A DNA stretch of 64,000 bases from Caenorhabditis elegans (GCF_000002985.6 NC_003284.9:14384001-14448000), one strand, 5' to 3'; positions 35,301 to 47,100 are shown, numbered from the stretch's first letter. Program-made: numbers and translations. The notes: generated by a model from the letters alone, not told the origin.

Positions 35301-37553
35301 TCGGAAGACCAAAAGCGGCGGTTTTCTCAATAATGCTAACTATTGTTGGTTGAGCTTGAGTAGCATAAGCTGGTACTAGCGGTGACACAAGATTCTTCTT
35401 CTCCAGATAGTCCTTCATTCTCTTCTCTGCAGCCGCTATTTCATTTTCTCTTGCTGGGCTGATGTCCATTTTGTTCTGAAATTGTTAATTTTGATTTTTG
35501 ACACATTGTAAAAGTAAAACCTCAAATGAGAACGTTCTAAGTGGCGAGCTGCTATGAGAAGTATTCGTGAGTTTTGAACACTCAGCTTGTTCTGATTTAT
35601 ATTCTTGTGCTTGATTTTCATATGCAGCAAAAGTGCCGGTTTTCTTATTCAAACTAGCTGTTGTTGATTGAACTTGAGTAGGCAACATCCGTGACAAGAG
35701 ATTTTTCTTCTCCAAATACTCCTTCATTCGCTTTTCGGCGGCTGCAATTTCATCTCCCCTGGCTGGGCTTATTTCCAGTGGCGCCTCAGAAATCTTCATT
35801 TACAAATATCATGTTATAATCAACCAACCTTCAAAACTTCTCTTTTCACAGAGTCTTTAGAAAATGTAACTGGAGTTTTCAATTCTGGCTGCAAGACATT
35901 TTCCAACACTTTTTTGTTTCCTTGCTTATGAACTTGGCACTTGCTCGTTTCGGACAATTCCAAAGGCGGTATCAATTCCTGGTGTGGTACACACAAAACT
36001 GTTATTCCAACATCTTCGGTAGAGCTGATTTTTGTAGTATCTTCAATTGAGCTATTAATGTTTTCATTTAAAAGCGACTCCTTCCCAGTGTGCTCCATAA
36101 CGCTTAAATTCTCCACCCTTGGTTGAGATACAAAAACCTTGCTGATTTGTTGTTCTCCTTCCAAAATTTCGTGTTCTTTTGCCGGACTATTTTGGGGAGC
36201 CTTCAAGACAATGCCTTCTTCAAACGGCAAGCTTCCGACACCGTTCACGGAGAACGGAGTTTTAGGAGAATTGATGATCTTTGTCCCATCCAAACTGAAT
36301 TGAGATGTAGAAGAAGAAGCTTCTTGTTGATGTGCAGCACGTTCAGATTCTCGTACTAAATAGTCATTTGCTAAAAAGTTTGAAGGCGGCTGAAGGCTTT
36401 GCTCCATTTTGGCTAATGTTCGCTGATTTTCTGCGTCCTTTTTACATTTTCTCATCAATTTATTCGGAGTTCTCGATTTTCCCATAATACGAGCTATTGC
36501 AGGATTCAGCTTCACTGGAGTTGGAAATGTTGATGCAGGTTGATTCGAAGACGAGGATTTCTAAAAACTCGAATTAACAATGCAAGTTATGATTATTTTA
36601 TACTCACAATTTCTTCAATACCAACATTTTCTGTATCAAACGGTCCTTTGGTTGGTGATATAATTTGACTTGTTATTTGCTGAAAATATTGATTAAGTCA
36701 AATCAATTAAAAATGAAACTAATTCTTTGTTTATATTTTTTTGATTTTTCAAGCTTAAAACTCTTGCATTCTATGGAGCTCGCTCTACTTTAAAGTGGAA
36801 CTGTAAAGTGTAAAGTGGAAAATAAAACTTCGGTGACTTAACCATCAATTTTGAGCCACTGCGACATTTTTTTCTATGAATTTGTAATTTGATCAAATTA
36901 GCCATGTCGCTTTTAAATATGTACTGTGTTTGAAAACAACTTACGGAAAATTTAAAATCCAAATTAGTTACAAGCTTCGGGTCAATCAATAGGGGCTCAG
37001 CGCATAAGATTATATCATCGCTGTCTCGAATGTAAATTGTAGACTTAGTTGAAATAGCTAAGCCAGTGAATTCTTGCTTCTTTAAGCCCATTGAATGTGT
37101 ACTTGTGTTAGCTGCATCAACATCCCAGAGCAACATAGGAACTGATTTTGTAGATAGAATACTTGCATCCTGAATGAAAAATAAATGTTATTAAAAAATA
37201 AATTAATTTTTGGTTATTTAACAAAATGTCAAAATGAATAAACAAACCGGTAGCAAGTTTAACTTCCAAGCTGGCAGAGTCGGAGCGCCTCCAGATGTAC
37301 AAAGAATTGTTGTAGCCACTGTCGCTGATGAAAATGCACTAGTTTCAATTTTCGATAGATAATCTTCAGATACTAATGAAGACCATGTTCCGCAGTAGCT
37401 CCACAAATTTGAGAACAATGACGTCATGATGGAAGTATGCTGTCCACGTTGAGCATCTCTCAAATCAGCCATTTTTGACTTTTGCAACAAAACATTTATT
37501 TCAGACATATCCGACTTAATGGAGGTTTCAGTTTTTTCATCTTTTTCGCTCAT
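32364..37553 (-). CDS. Large repeat protein with CDK-type Ser-Pro sites (about 1,409 aa)
   Basis: Thirteen exons: 37553-37248, 37169-36945, 36679-36608, 36560-35829, 35784-35521, 35475-35167, 35116-34808, 34761-34501, 34455-34027, 33978-33790, 33738-32944, 32753-32547 and 32495-32364. Each is a multiple of three, so all 12 introns are phase 0. The N-terminal exons look ordered (LWSYCGTWSSLVSEDYL, VPMLLWDVDAANTS). The middle carries six repeats of the type EISPARGDEIAAAEKRMKEY followed by LEKK, plus a degenerate one in exon 9. Each repeat pairs an S-P-A-R/K site (CDK consensus) with a charged helix. Exon 9 has a KEN sequence (ENDENKENQ). Exon 12 holds the DLKPSDGKWLERNMAQLFGR module shared with the neighbouring gene. 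An E2F-like TTTCCCGCC lies about 180 bp upstream, and a TTTTTTCAG acceptor lies 25 bases before the ATG. A cell-cycle or germline role is inferred; I do not recognise the gene. Confidence 0.78.
34501..35784 (-). repeat. Tandem duplication of a two-exon block inside the large repeat gene
   Basis: Block 1 (35784-35167) and block 2 (35116-34501) each hold a type-A exon followed by a type-B exon. Type A ends in matching sequences (SSSPLRTFSFE and SSSPMKTSLFE) and both contain QEYK. Type B shares PTIVSIIEKT and ends TPVKLSENSSLLK or TPVKLSEISSLLR. Introns inside and between blocks are about 45-50 bp. The repeat helix opens every one of the four exons. Confidence 0.88.
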
Positions 37554-37729
37554 TATACACTCAAGTTCATAGACTTTATCTGAAAAAATCAAATGATATT
37601 TTCAGAGGACACAAACTTCATTAAAAAAACTTCAAAAGATGCAAACGGTAGTGCACAAAAACAGAAAAAAAGAAGATAAATAACCGGAACAACAACGCAA
37701 TGACACTTTGAACACCGCGCCTCCTTTTT

Positions 37730-37738
37730 TTTCCCGCC
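37730..37738 (+). promoter_or_regulatory. E2F-like site upstream of the large repeat gene
   Basis: TTTCCCGCC, preceded by more T and followed by AAA, matches the E2F consensus TTTSSCGC. It lies about 180 bp before the start codon of the minus-strand gene, next to a CT-rich tract (37774-37798). Binding is inferred. Confidence 0.5.
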
Positions 37739-38597
37739 AAAGAGTTGACCCATAAAATGAACGGACCATTCATCTCCCTCTCTCTTTTTCTCTCTGCCAT
37801 CTCGTTATGACATTGTGTCTTGTATTGTGTCTAGCCATTACCGATTTCCTTTTCGCTAATAATTTGATCAAATCAACTGTACAGAGTAAACACATTTTTT
37901 CAAATTCATTACTAATTTCTGAATATTTGAAAAACAGTATATATCAAGGAATAAAGGTGGAAATTGTACAGAACATATTTCAGCTGTGTTCACTTGTTTG
38001 TGGACACAAAAGTGATAGGATTTAATTGGGAAAATCAAAATTAATCAACGATTAAAAAAACGAGAATTTCTGACAAATTTTCAGTGCTTGCCATATTTCT
38101 CCATACATGAAGTTTTGCCAAATAAATACGATTTGCTATTAATAGTGAAGATTTATTTTTTGAATAATTTATCAATGCTTGAACATGTCCATTATCAAAA
38201 AATTCAAATTTGCCTTAAAAAGGGTGTTAAAAATGCATAAAAAATGATCCAAGTTCCAATAATTTTTCACCAAAATGTAGTTTCACAGAAGCATTGCAGA
38301 TTGTTTAACGCAGAAAATCTGTATGATTAATGTTTAAAAAAATGACAGTAGCATTAGGAACTCAGTTTCAACTCGAACGACTTCAATGATGTCGGTATCA
38401 GCGTATGACTTTCAAATAAAGTATGATACTTGAATACTTGTTTGCCGTGCAGAAGAAATTTGAAATATACGTAGGATTTTTTCAGCGCAACGACTTCTGA
38501 ATTTACGACTGTGTGACTACTTGTACAATTTCGCCTTTTTTTCTATTTTGAGTTTGAAATTTATTTGAAATATGAAGAATCCATTCTGGAACTTACT

Positions 38598-39019
38598 AGT
38601 GGTGTTTTCGAATTTTTTTTATTGCTTTATTAGACTCAAAATTGTCTGAAAACGCAAAATTTCATACTGAAACTTTTTAAAACCTTCTCAAAAAAAAGTT
38701 ATGGCGGTTCAATAATTGGATTAAATGAGTTATAAATATTACCAAATCTCTTCGTTTATCGATCTTGAAATATCTAAATCGAGATGAAAACGCACGCTAA
38801 TTAACTTGTATACCCAAACGGCATTTTCAAAAAAATTAGTTTCCTACCGCTGCGACATCGACAAGTCGGTCAAATTTCAAATTTGAACTAACTTGAGGTA
38901 ATTTTTTAAGTCGTCAAAACATTTTTTAAAGAAGTGATTAAGAAGTTTCATTATAAAATTCAGTGTTTTCAGGCAATTTGGACTCTAATAAAGCAATAAA
39001 AATTTCCATTACACCACTT
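38598..39019. repeat. Long imperfect palindrome, about 420 bp
   Basis: The left arm has AGTGGTGTTTTCGAATT then TTTATTGCTTTATTAGACTC. The right arm has GACTCTAATAAAGCAATAAA and closes with CACCACT. Arms of about 140 bp surround a loop near 38810. It is probably a non-autonomous element. Confidence 0.75.
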
Positions 39020-39467
39020 TGAAGAAAAGCGAATTTTGTTCTCCACGTAATTTTAGGACGCGCTCCGAGATCCTGCTCATTTGCAAATTTTTACAGTAAC
39101 CCTAAAACATTATAATACTTACATTTAGCCTTCAGAATAGCGCTGAAGTATTCCAATATTTTTTACAGAGACTACAATAATTCAACAGTAATTGTTTACC
39201 GGGTCACTATCACCAATTTTTTGATAGTGTTTCGTAAAAACCGTGAAAAAGTTTCGTACATTTTTTTTAGGTTTTTGATCGTTACGTTTTTTGAATTTTT
39301 CTTCGGTTTTTTTATTCGCATATTGGCTCAAATAGTTCCAAAGTTTCTTAGTTATTTTTAACTTAATTTTTGATCAATGTGTACTTTTGACAGGTTTTCT
39401 TTAGATTAAAGGCGTGAACGAGGCGCAATGAATGAATGGTGAGCAAACAATGCTCAAAGTTGACTGG

Positions 39468-39475
39468 TATAAAAG
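39468..39475 (+). promoter_or_regulatory. TATA box of the Gly/Tyr-rich peptide gene
   Basis: TATAAAAG lies 66 bases before the ATG, a normal distance allowing for a short leader. Confidence 0.7.
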
Positions 39476-39533
39476 CGAGTTCATTTTCACAGTTGGCAAG
39501 AACTTTCACATTCTTCTACAACTAAACTTCATA

Positions 39534-39812
39534 ATGAACGCTAAATTGTAAGTCTATAAACTTTGGTCGAAGATTTTTCGTATTTTCAATTTCCAATGTT
39601 TCAGCCTTCTTTGTGTCCTTGCCTTGGTCATGTGCTCAATTGTCCAGGATGCTTCTGCTCAATACTACGGCTACGCTTCATCTTACTACCCATCATACTA
39701 CGGAGGATACGGTTATGGAGCATATGGAGCTTATGGAGGATATGGTCTTGGTTCTGCTTATGCTGGATATTACGGAAAAAGAGAAGCTGGTTTTGGCCCA
39801 GTTCAGAACTAA
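39534..39812 (+). CDS. Secreted Gly/Tyr-rich peptide precursor (nlp/caenacin-like)
   Basis: Two exons, 39534-39547 and 39605-39812, are joined by a 57-bp intron and give 73 aa. Residues 1-22 or so (KFLLCVLALVMCSIVQDASA) are a clear signal peptide with cleavage before QYYGY. The mature part is almost all Tyr, Gly, Ala and Ser (SYYPSYYGGYGYGAYGAYGG). Near the end a GKR sequence could be a dibasic cleavage site with an amidation Gly, leaving the tail EAGFGPVQN. Gly/Tyr-rich precursors of this kind are grouped with the nlp YGGY peptides and caenacins, which include epidermal antimicrobial peptides. That role is inferred from composition. It has a TATA box upstream and an AATAAA signal at 39848-39853. 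It is compact and resembles an inducible, highly expressed gene. Confidence 0.85.
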
Positions 39813-39924
39813 TACAATTGTTTTTTTAAAGTGTACGAACGATCTGAAATAAATCATTCGATTTTTCTGAATAGAAAATTACTTTTATCACACATTTGTC
39901 TTATTTATTCAAATTTAAAAAAAA

Positions 39925-40698
39925 TCAATGGTTACATGTAATTCTGTTGACGATCTCCCAGAAGTACTCGAGTTCTTCAATATCGCATGGTTTGGTGTTC
40001 ACCTTGAAGTATGAAGTGAGGACGTTTGCAATGAAAATGTTAAACTCTTCCTGTTGTTGCTCATCGAGTACTTCTTTCCATGAAAACGTGATTCCGACAT
40101 CTTTAAGAGGGACTTCAGTTGCCAATGCAACTAGTTGACGAATTTTTTCTTCGGTCTGAAATTATACATTTTAAAGTGTTATTTTTTTTTTCAAATATTA
40201 AATGAACAGAAGTACTTATAATTAAGTTATCAAGCTTCGATTTCGCAAATGATGGTATTTTTGAAATGTTAATTACCGATAGGGCTATACAATCGGACGT
40301 CCGGTCGTCCGAATATTTTAGAACTTTGAAAATTTTCCGAGGGGTATGTTTTCACGGCGGCCGACGATTTCTGAGTTTGGCAACTCGTTATACTTAATCA
40401 TACAGTTTTATAGCGAGTGGCCAAACTCGGAAATTGTCGGCCGCCGTGAAAACATACCCTCGGAAAATTTTCAAAGTTCTAGTTTCTGTTTCTAAAACGG
40501 ACGTCCGATTATACAGCCCTAATTGCCGAACAGCAATTACCGCGCGTCACTAATCAGACATGATTTAATTTGTTTTTTTTATTGATTAATCCTCTGAAAT
40601 TCTCCGAAAAAATCATTCGAAAACAAAAAAAGACAAGACTGTATTTCCGAACATACCTTTGGTACAGTCAAAAAATCTTGAAGTGATTTTTGAATCAT
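39925..40698 (-). CDS. Small acidic protein, 90 aa, unknown function
   Basis: Two exons, 40698-40657 and 40155-39925, have a phase-0 join. The first exon starts MIQKSLQDFLTVPK right after a TTCCAG acceptor, which could be a trans-splice site. The second reads TEEKIRQLVALATEVPLKDV and continues to VNRITCNH. The predicted helices are rich in Glu, Asp and Gln (WKEVLDEQQQEEFNIFIANV). There is no signal peptide and no membrane segment, and I recognise no family. The intron contains the palindromic element 40281-40520, which accounts for about half its length. The gene's 3' end lies only about 110 bp from the 3' end of the plus-strand peptide gene, so the two converge. Confidence 0.7.
40281..40520. 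mobile_element. 240-bp palindromic element with CGGACGTCCG ends
   Basis: The left end AGGGCTATACAATCGGACGT is inverted at the right (ACGTCCGATTATACAGCCCT, two differences). Inner arms share the ACGGCGGCCGACRATTTCTG and TTTGGCCACTCGCTATA-type core with the element at 26174-26302. It sits wholly within an intron. Confidence 0.88.
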
Positions 40699-41444
40699 TT
40701 CTGGAATTAGAACCGAAAATCTGTTTTTAGTAATAACCAACGACAGATTGTCCTTTTCTCCAAATCTTTCGTGTTTTATACCACTGTTATTGTTATTTCA
40801 ACGAAATATTCCCGCAGTGTAATCAAATCAAAACTGACATCTTTGCGTTATCAACTTAATGGAACAAAGTATATGGCAAGGTGTTCATTGACTTCGGGAA
40901 GTTTTTTATTGGTCGCAAACAATGAGATTGATAAGCTTTGATATCAGAAGTCAGATGTTATTGATGAAAATGTCAAAATTTCACGCATGAAATGTGGACT
41001 TACATACTCACCGAGCAGGGAGTTCAGAGAATCGGATTTTTCTTTTTCTCTATGAGGAGAAGCACAAGTCTAGACAGAGCACATGGGCACTTATAGCTGT
41101 TATAAAATTTCAAGGTCTAATTTCAAACAAATGAAGCTTGTCTTCTGCTTTTATTCCATTGAAGAAGACTTTTTTGGCAAAGTACAAGTAACATGCTCAC
41201 CGTAGATATTGTGCAGCTTCAACTATCAGCAGAGGATGTCATTTGTTTCGTTTTAATTTTAGTTGTCCAAAAATATTTTAAAACAAAACTTCTAGTTCAA
41301 ATTCATTAATAAAATCAGAAAAGGGTGAGATCAGGCAGAATCAGATTTTGACTCTGATACAATGAAAAAAAAAAAAGAATTTCTAGAAATATTGGTTAGT
41401 TCTTATTGTTTCCCCGATTTGTTTTTGCTGAGCAGTGTGCAATT

Positions 41445-44105
41445 TCAGACTGCGGTGTTGGCTGAAACAAATTATTGATTTTTGAAAAAAAAAACTATTA
41501 TTCACCTTCGTTAGGATTTCCAGGTGCAGGAGGATGCGTCTCATTGACAACGTACTGGTTTTGATTGTGTCGGAGTGGCGGAAGTCGACGAGCCTGTTAA
41601 TTGTTAATTATTGGTAATATTTTAGGCGTAGGTTCAGAATTAGGTTACCGGCGGATCTGACGGATTTTGTGGATTCTCACTGAGAGATATAGTCGCTGGT
41701 CCCACTGGTCGAGCCACACTTATTGAAAAACCTGTCTCGCGTGATCGCTTGACAAAGTGTGCACATCGAATTTCAATCCACTAAAAGAATACAAATGATT
41801 TCATTTTTAATTTAAGTGTTGCAAGTTTAAAATGACTTCTCTAATCTTAATTCTACATGGCAAACTATAGATTTTAAAACTATAGATTGAAATTAAAAAC
41901 TATGAAGTGTATCTGCATTTGTCGTTATGCTCAAAACGGACTAGAACGTCACCTTCTTTTGCTTTTTGGGTAACCTAACTAGTTTGAGACCTTTCTTGCG
42001 GTTAACGGGTATTTGACAGAAAAATAAGTTTTTTTACAGAACTATGATCAACACTTAATTTTACTTGCTGAGTCGTTTTCTTTACAAAAGATTGGGGAAT
42101 TTTGAACATGTTTGTTAAGTATAGTTCCGGTCAATACATATTTGAAGATTCTAATGTTCTAAATCTCATCAATTTTTCAAAACGAGTCAGGATACAAAAT
42201 TTTTGAGCCTAACGATTGAAACATGTCCGTTTGATTATCACAAAACTGACTGCTCTCACTCAGTGAACATCATTTCTATATAATCTAAGTTTCAAATTAA
42301 AAACACTTACAGTTGCATAAATCACGCCAACTGCAACTACAGCAATGATAACTATTGGTGTAATGTACGAAACCATATCATCCGTTCCACTTGCTGCACG
42401 GAAAATAAGCCAAGCATCAACAAGACAGATAAGTGAAAGACAAATTATTCTGGAACATTTGATTTAAATGAAATTTTTTTTTTTTGCAAAAAATGTGAGG
42501 CCCCTTTTTTGTTCCCTTTTTAATTTAACGTTGATTTTTCAAAAAGTAAATTTTTGAAAAAAAAACACATATTTCAATAGTTTGTTAATTTGGATGTTTT
42601 TACTGAAAAAAAAACGTTCCAACGTTCCAAATCAAAACACAAACAAGATTTGCAGATTTGAGATGAAACATCACTTTAGAGTTGAAAAAAAACATACCTA
42701 AATATAAAATGTGGAATGAAAAACCAGAAGCGAATAGTTTTGATTCCATAAAACATATCAACTACAGATAATATCTGAAATTCAAAAAAATTATTAAGGA
42801 AAACTGAAACATCACTAACCTGTATTATTGCCCAAATGAAGCAAAAAATGTTGTTGTGACAAAGAAAACTGCTAACATATGCTACGTTTTTAATATTTCT
42901 GAGAAAAATAACTTGACAACTGATACATATATTAACAACTCACTCGAATTCAAAATGATCAAATAATGATTCCGATTCAGTATCATTAGATAATTTGTCG
43001 CAAACACGAGTTGTTACATCAGGAAGAACTGAAAAATAAAACAGAATTAACATTAACTAGTTTTACGAATTCAACGTTTCTCAAAACAGTTTTTAAAGGT
43101 GGACTACACTCTGTGGGAAAATTTCTTTAAAACTCGCCTATGGGACCACAATGACCGAATATCATGATAAAAAATTTAAAAAAGTTTTCTAGATTTTACA
43201 TGATTATTTGGAAATTGGAAAAATCTCAGTTTTCCCCTAATTTCTATTTGAATTTCCGCCAATTCATTTGTTCGATGGAGCGCGCTTGTAATATTTTTAT
43301 TTATTTATTTTATTTATTCACATTATTTCACTGATTTTCTACATTTTGATTGTGTTTTTTGATGGAGATTGAATGAAAATACAATATGAATGTAGAACGT
43401 TTGTTAAAAAGTCACTGTTGCTGTCGGAACTCATAATTTTACAGTTTCACGTATTTTCAGTGATTTTTCAACAAAGGTTCTGCATTTATATTGTATTTTC
43501 ATTTCAATTTCCATTTAAAAAAAACTTTAAAAAAAGTAAAAAATCAGTGAAATAATGTGAATTAATAAAATAAATAAACAAAAATAATGCAAGCGCGCTC
43601 CATCGAACGAATCAATTGGCGGAAATTTAAGTAGGAATTAGGGGAAAACTGAGATTTTTCCAATTTTCTAAAAATCGTTTAAAATCTGGAAATTTTTTTT
43701 TGAATTTTTTTATCATGATTGTGTCTTAAACAATTTCCTCACTGAGTGTAGTCCACCTTTAAATTATTTCGTTTTTATCAAAATTTTTGCTGCATCGCTA
43801 AATTTGAGTGACGCCAGAAGTATACGTCACAAATCTCTGAAAATATTGATGAATCTGATAAATTAGGACAAAGAAGCCAAGCCAGGCATCTATTAGTTTT
43901 TTATTGTTCCCGATTCCTGGATAAACTACAAATCAAACTCACCAGCTACAAGTAAAAAGCAAATTGTGAAAATTTCAAAAATTCCGATAAAAATAGTGAA
44001 TGTTTTTGCATGACAACAACATGATTTGTAAATACTATCATTTGGATTGAAACCATCCGGATGTTGAAAATGCATGGAAATCCCTCCACCGCGTTGCTTC
44101 ACCAT
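41445..44105 (-). CDS. Four-TM LAPTM-like membrane protein
   Basis: Eight phase-consistent exons, 44105-43943, 43028-42944, 42898-42820, 42774-42698, 42449-42311, 41780-41649, 41593-41506 and 41461-41445, give 259 aa. The N-terminal cytosolic part ends in a Cys cluster (SCCCHAKTFTIFIGIFEI) leading into TM1, the arrangement seen in the LAPTM4/5 lysosomal tetraspanning family. A luminal loop with an N-D-T sequon (KLSNDTESESLFDH) follows. Then come three more hydrophobic segments (FLCHNNIFCFIWAIIQILSV, FRIICLSLICLVDAWLIF, ITPIVIIAVVAVGVIYA). The cytosolic tail is Pro-rich (PQNPSDPP, ETHPPAPGNP). LAPTM proteins sort and regulate transporters and receptors at endosomes; that role here is inferred from layout. 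Intron 1 holds a 672-bp palindromic element. Confidence 0.78.
43092..43763. mobile_element. 672-bp near-complete palindrome, TTTAAA-type
   Basis: The element is bounded by TTTAAA on both sides. The left end (AAAGGTGGACTACACTCTGT) is inverted at the right (AGTGTAGTCCACCTTT), and complementarity continues to the centre near 43428, including GATGGAGCGCGCTTG / CAAGCGCGCTCCATC and GTAGAACGTTTG / CAAAGGTTCTGC. No transposase is encoded; the open frame across it follows the palindrome. It matches the PAL/TTTAAA class of C. elegans non-autonomous elements. Confidence 0.9.
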
Positions 44106-47100
44106 ATCTCAAGTAGTGGCAAAAAATTAGCCTTTGGAATAAACTCTGAAAAATATGAGAAATCACCTGTAGATGTGTTTTGGAGGAGAGATTTGAGTTG
44201 AAAATGGAATGGCTGAGTAAATGAATTTTTTCCAATATTTTAAATATATATATTTTTCAATTAAAAACGCAAAGTTTTAGTTTTGATTTCTCAGGATTGG
44301 TGTAGCCATTTGTGAGCAAAAATAAAAAAAATTCATATCGTGTTTAATTAAAAAGAAATTAATAAATACAAGTTTAATTTATTTTCCAATTCTGGGGGTA
44401 TAATACACAAAAACTGTATCATCATATGAGGTATTTTTTAAAGAAGTTTTTTATTTAATATAATTGTCGTGAGATTTTTTCTAAAATGCCTCTATCTACT
44501 TGAAGATTAGATTCGATGAAAGCTTAGAGAAAAACATGCGAGAAAACAAAATTTCAAAAGTATGTATAATTAGAAATGGGTTATAAAAGCTCTAAGAAAC
44601 GCTAGAGAAGTAGAGAAAAGTAAAATGTTGGAGAACTTCGTGCAACAGACTATGACGTTATAACATTAAAGGTGTACCAATCGGTATCAAATGCCTATGG
44701 GACATGCCTAAAGATTTTAATAACTAATAATTTTGATGCAAATATGCAAATTTTGAGCATTTCAAAATCACACTTGTTATGTGTCCGCAAAATTATTCTG
44801 TTGCCATATATTCTTTAATGTGGTTTATGGGTTTAGAGTTTTTGGTTTAAAGATGAAATTGAAGATTATAAAACCAAAAATGAAAAATGAAACCCCAAAA
44901 AAAAAACACTTTGAAAGGCAACAAATTGTGTTGTGCTTGAGTTCGAGCAAAACATAAAAATTGGAAAATGTCTGCCTCGTTTTTTTCTCATTACTAGGCG
45001 TGAAATGTCACTAATTCTCAGTTCCGCTGATATATAATTATGAACGACTAGAAAACAGATTATATTCCAGCACATTTGTCACAAAAATTTTTCGTAGACC
45101 CGTGCTCAGACTTTTAAGTGAGGATATTGATTTTACGTCCGTTCAAGTTTGAGCATAATTAGTGGTTTGGTAAGTCCAAAAATCACAAAAAAAAATCCCG
45201 TTAGTCATGTCTACAGTGTTATAAAAACGTGGTTTCAATGCAAGTAAAGTTTTGCGGTTCTTAGAAAATGTCAGCGTTCTTTGTAGACGTGCACATTTTA
45301 ACTAATATTTAAAGGTGTAATTTCGCAAGTCATGTTTCAATAATATTTTTAAAAAATCAATAATTTTCCTCTTTCTGAACTGTTAGTTTTAAAAAATACC
45401 ATTTCAAAGTTTTAGGCTTTTTGGGATCACTTAAATTTTGTTTTGTGTATTTCTTGCTTTGTTTAACAAAAATCTAATAATCCCTTTAAAAAAAGCCTGA
45501 ATTTTTGAAACAGAACATTACTACAATTGAGCGTTAAAAAATACATAAAAAGAATGAGACTTCCGTTGCCAAAAATGCTACTTCAGGCATAGAAAGCTTG
45601 TACGCGTTTTATTTGATGTGCAAAAACGACAGAAACTGATTTAAAAAAACTAAAAGTAAACAGAAAAATTCACAAATTTTCAAATTAAAAAAAACAGCCT
45701 CAATTTTTGTAGATCAAGCGTGTGATCACATTTCGGCCATACTTTTCAATTTCAGAATAAATAAATTTCTGTTCAATACGAAATAATTTTTTCTTAATGC
45801 TTTTCATCAATACACAGTTAGAATGCAACTGAAATGTAAAATTCTAAATGCACAGACGGCTGCAATTTAAGTAAACTTCAGTTTTCATAAATTAAAATTT
45901 GCTCGCCCACATCATTGAAAATTGTTTCCGGTTTTTGAAACATACAAAATACACCAGATTTACTGGCTGGGTGTGCAGTCAGGTGAAACTCCATTCAAAT
46001 ATTTCTATATACTTTAATGATACAATTACGGATAAGTCGAAATATTTTATAATACAAGCCAAAATTTATCAAGAGGCTTTCTACTTTAGAATACGGTGGA
46101 TTTTTTCTGGACAACAAAAACGCTGTATGAAAGATTAATGCGTGTGAATAATTTTTTCAAAAAGCTCATTTCCTCCTCCCCAAAACTACCGTATACTGAA
46201 ATGCCACATGGGGAATGGGGTAAATCGTGGGAAATTCGTTGTCACGGGGGTTTATACATTATTAGAAATTTTTGTATTGCTAGCAAGACCGAGACATAAT
46301 ACCAAAAAACGTGAAAGCTCGAATCTACAAGAAATCTAGAAAGTCAATATAAGAAATGACTATAAAACGTTCGAACTTCAGAGTTTGGTTTTGATATGTA
46401 AAATTTGATTATCAGGGAAAAAAAGGTTAATTGTCTTCTGACTTGATTTTTGAGAGAATTTTTCCAGTTCGAAAATATACAAGTGTAAAAATGGTAAGTG
46501 ATAAAGTATGTAGTTTAAAAAAATATATAAAATGAGAAAAATAACAATTAGCTATCAGTTGAATAAAGATGTGATTAGTGAGGGTTTCAAAAATACGACG
46601 TACACATCAAACAATGCACGATATGACGCATATTGTGAAGCCCCAGATGACAACTAATAAAGTTTCTTAGCACTCTAGACATCTTGCGTGGATAAGTACA
46701 TACACTTTTTGAACTTCTCTCTAATAGTAATCTAGTATTATATCTCATGTCTGCAAACACCAATCTGCAGTTCAAATCTAAAATAAAAAATGTGATACGC
46801 ACAAAAACGAACAACAATGTTCAGCATACGAGCAAGTTAGAAACCTTACAAAAATGAACAATATATTAATATATTAATTACTCAGGATTGAATTAAATAC
46901 AAGTTTATTGAAGAAAAAACCTGTTTTATTGTAACCAATTGTTGTAATGAAAAAAGTGTTTTTCTTTAATATGTTGAAATAAATACAAGGATTCATTTCA
47001 TTGCTCAAAGTGTTTTCTAGTTAGCATATATCTACTAAACCACTCCGTAAAAAGTATAGTCACATGTTCTGGTCCGTTTTTGTTTTTTTTTTCAATCTAA

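Larger units (their letters stand above)
37560..39460. other. Intergenic between divergent genes
   Basis: Holds the promoter side of the minus-strand repeat gene and, at the right, the upstream region of the small peptide gene. A palindromic element fills 38598-39019. The short open frame at 37807-38025 has no supporting context. Confidence 0.5.
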
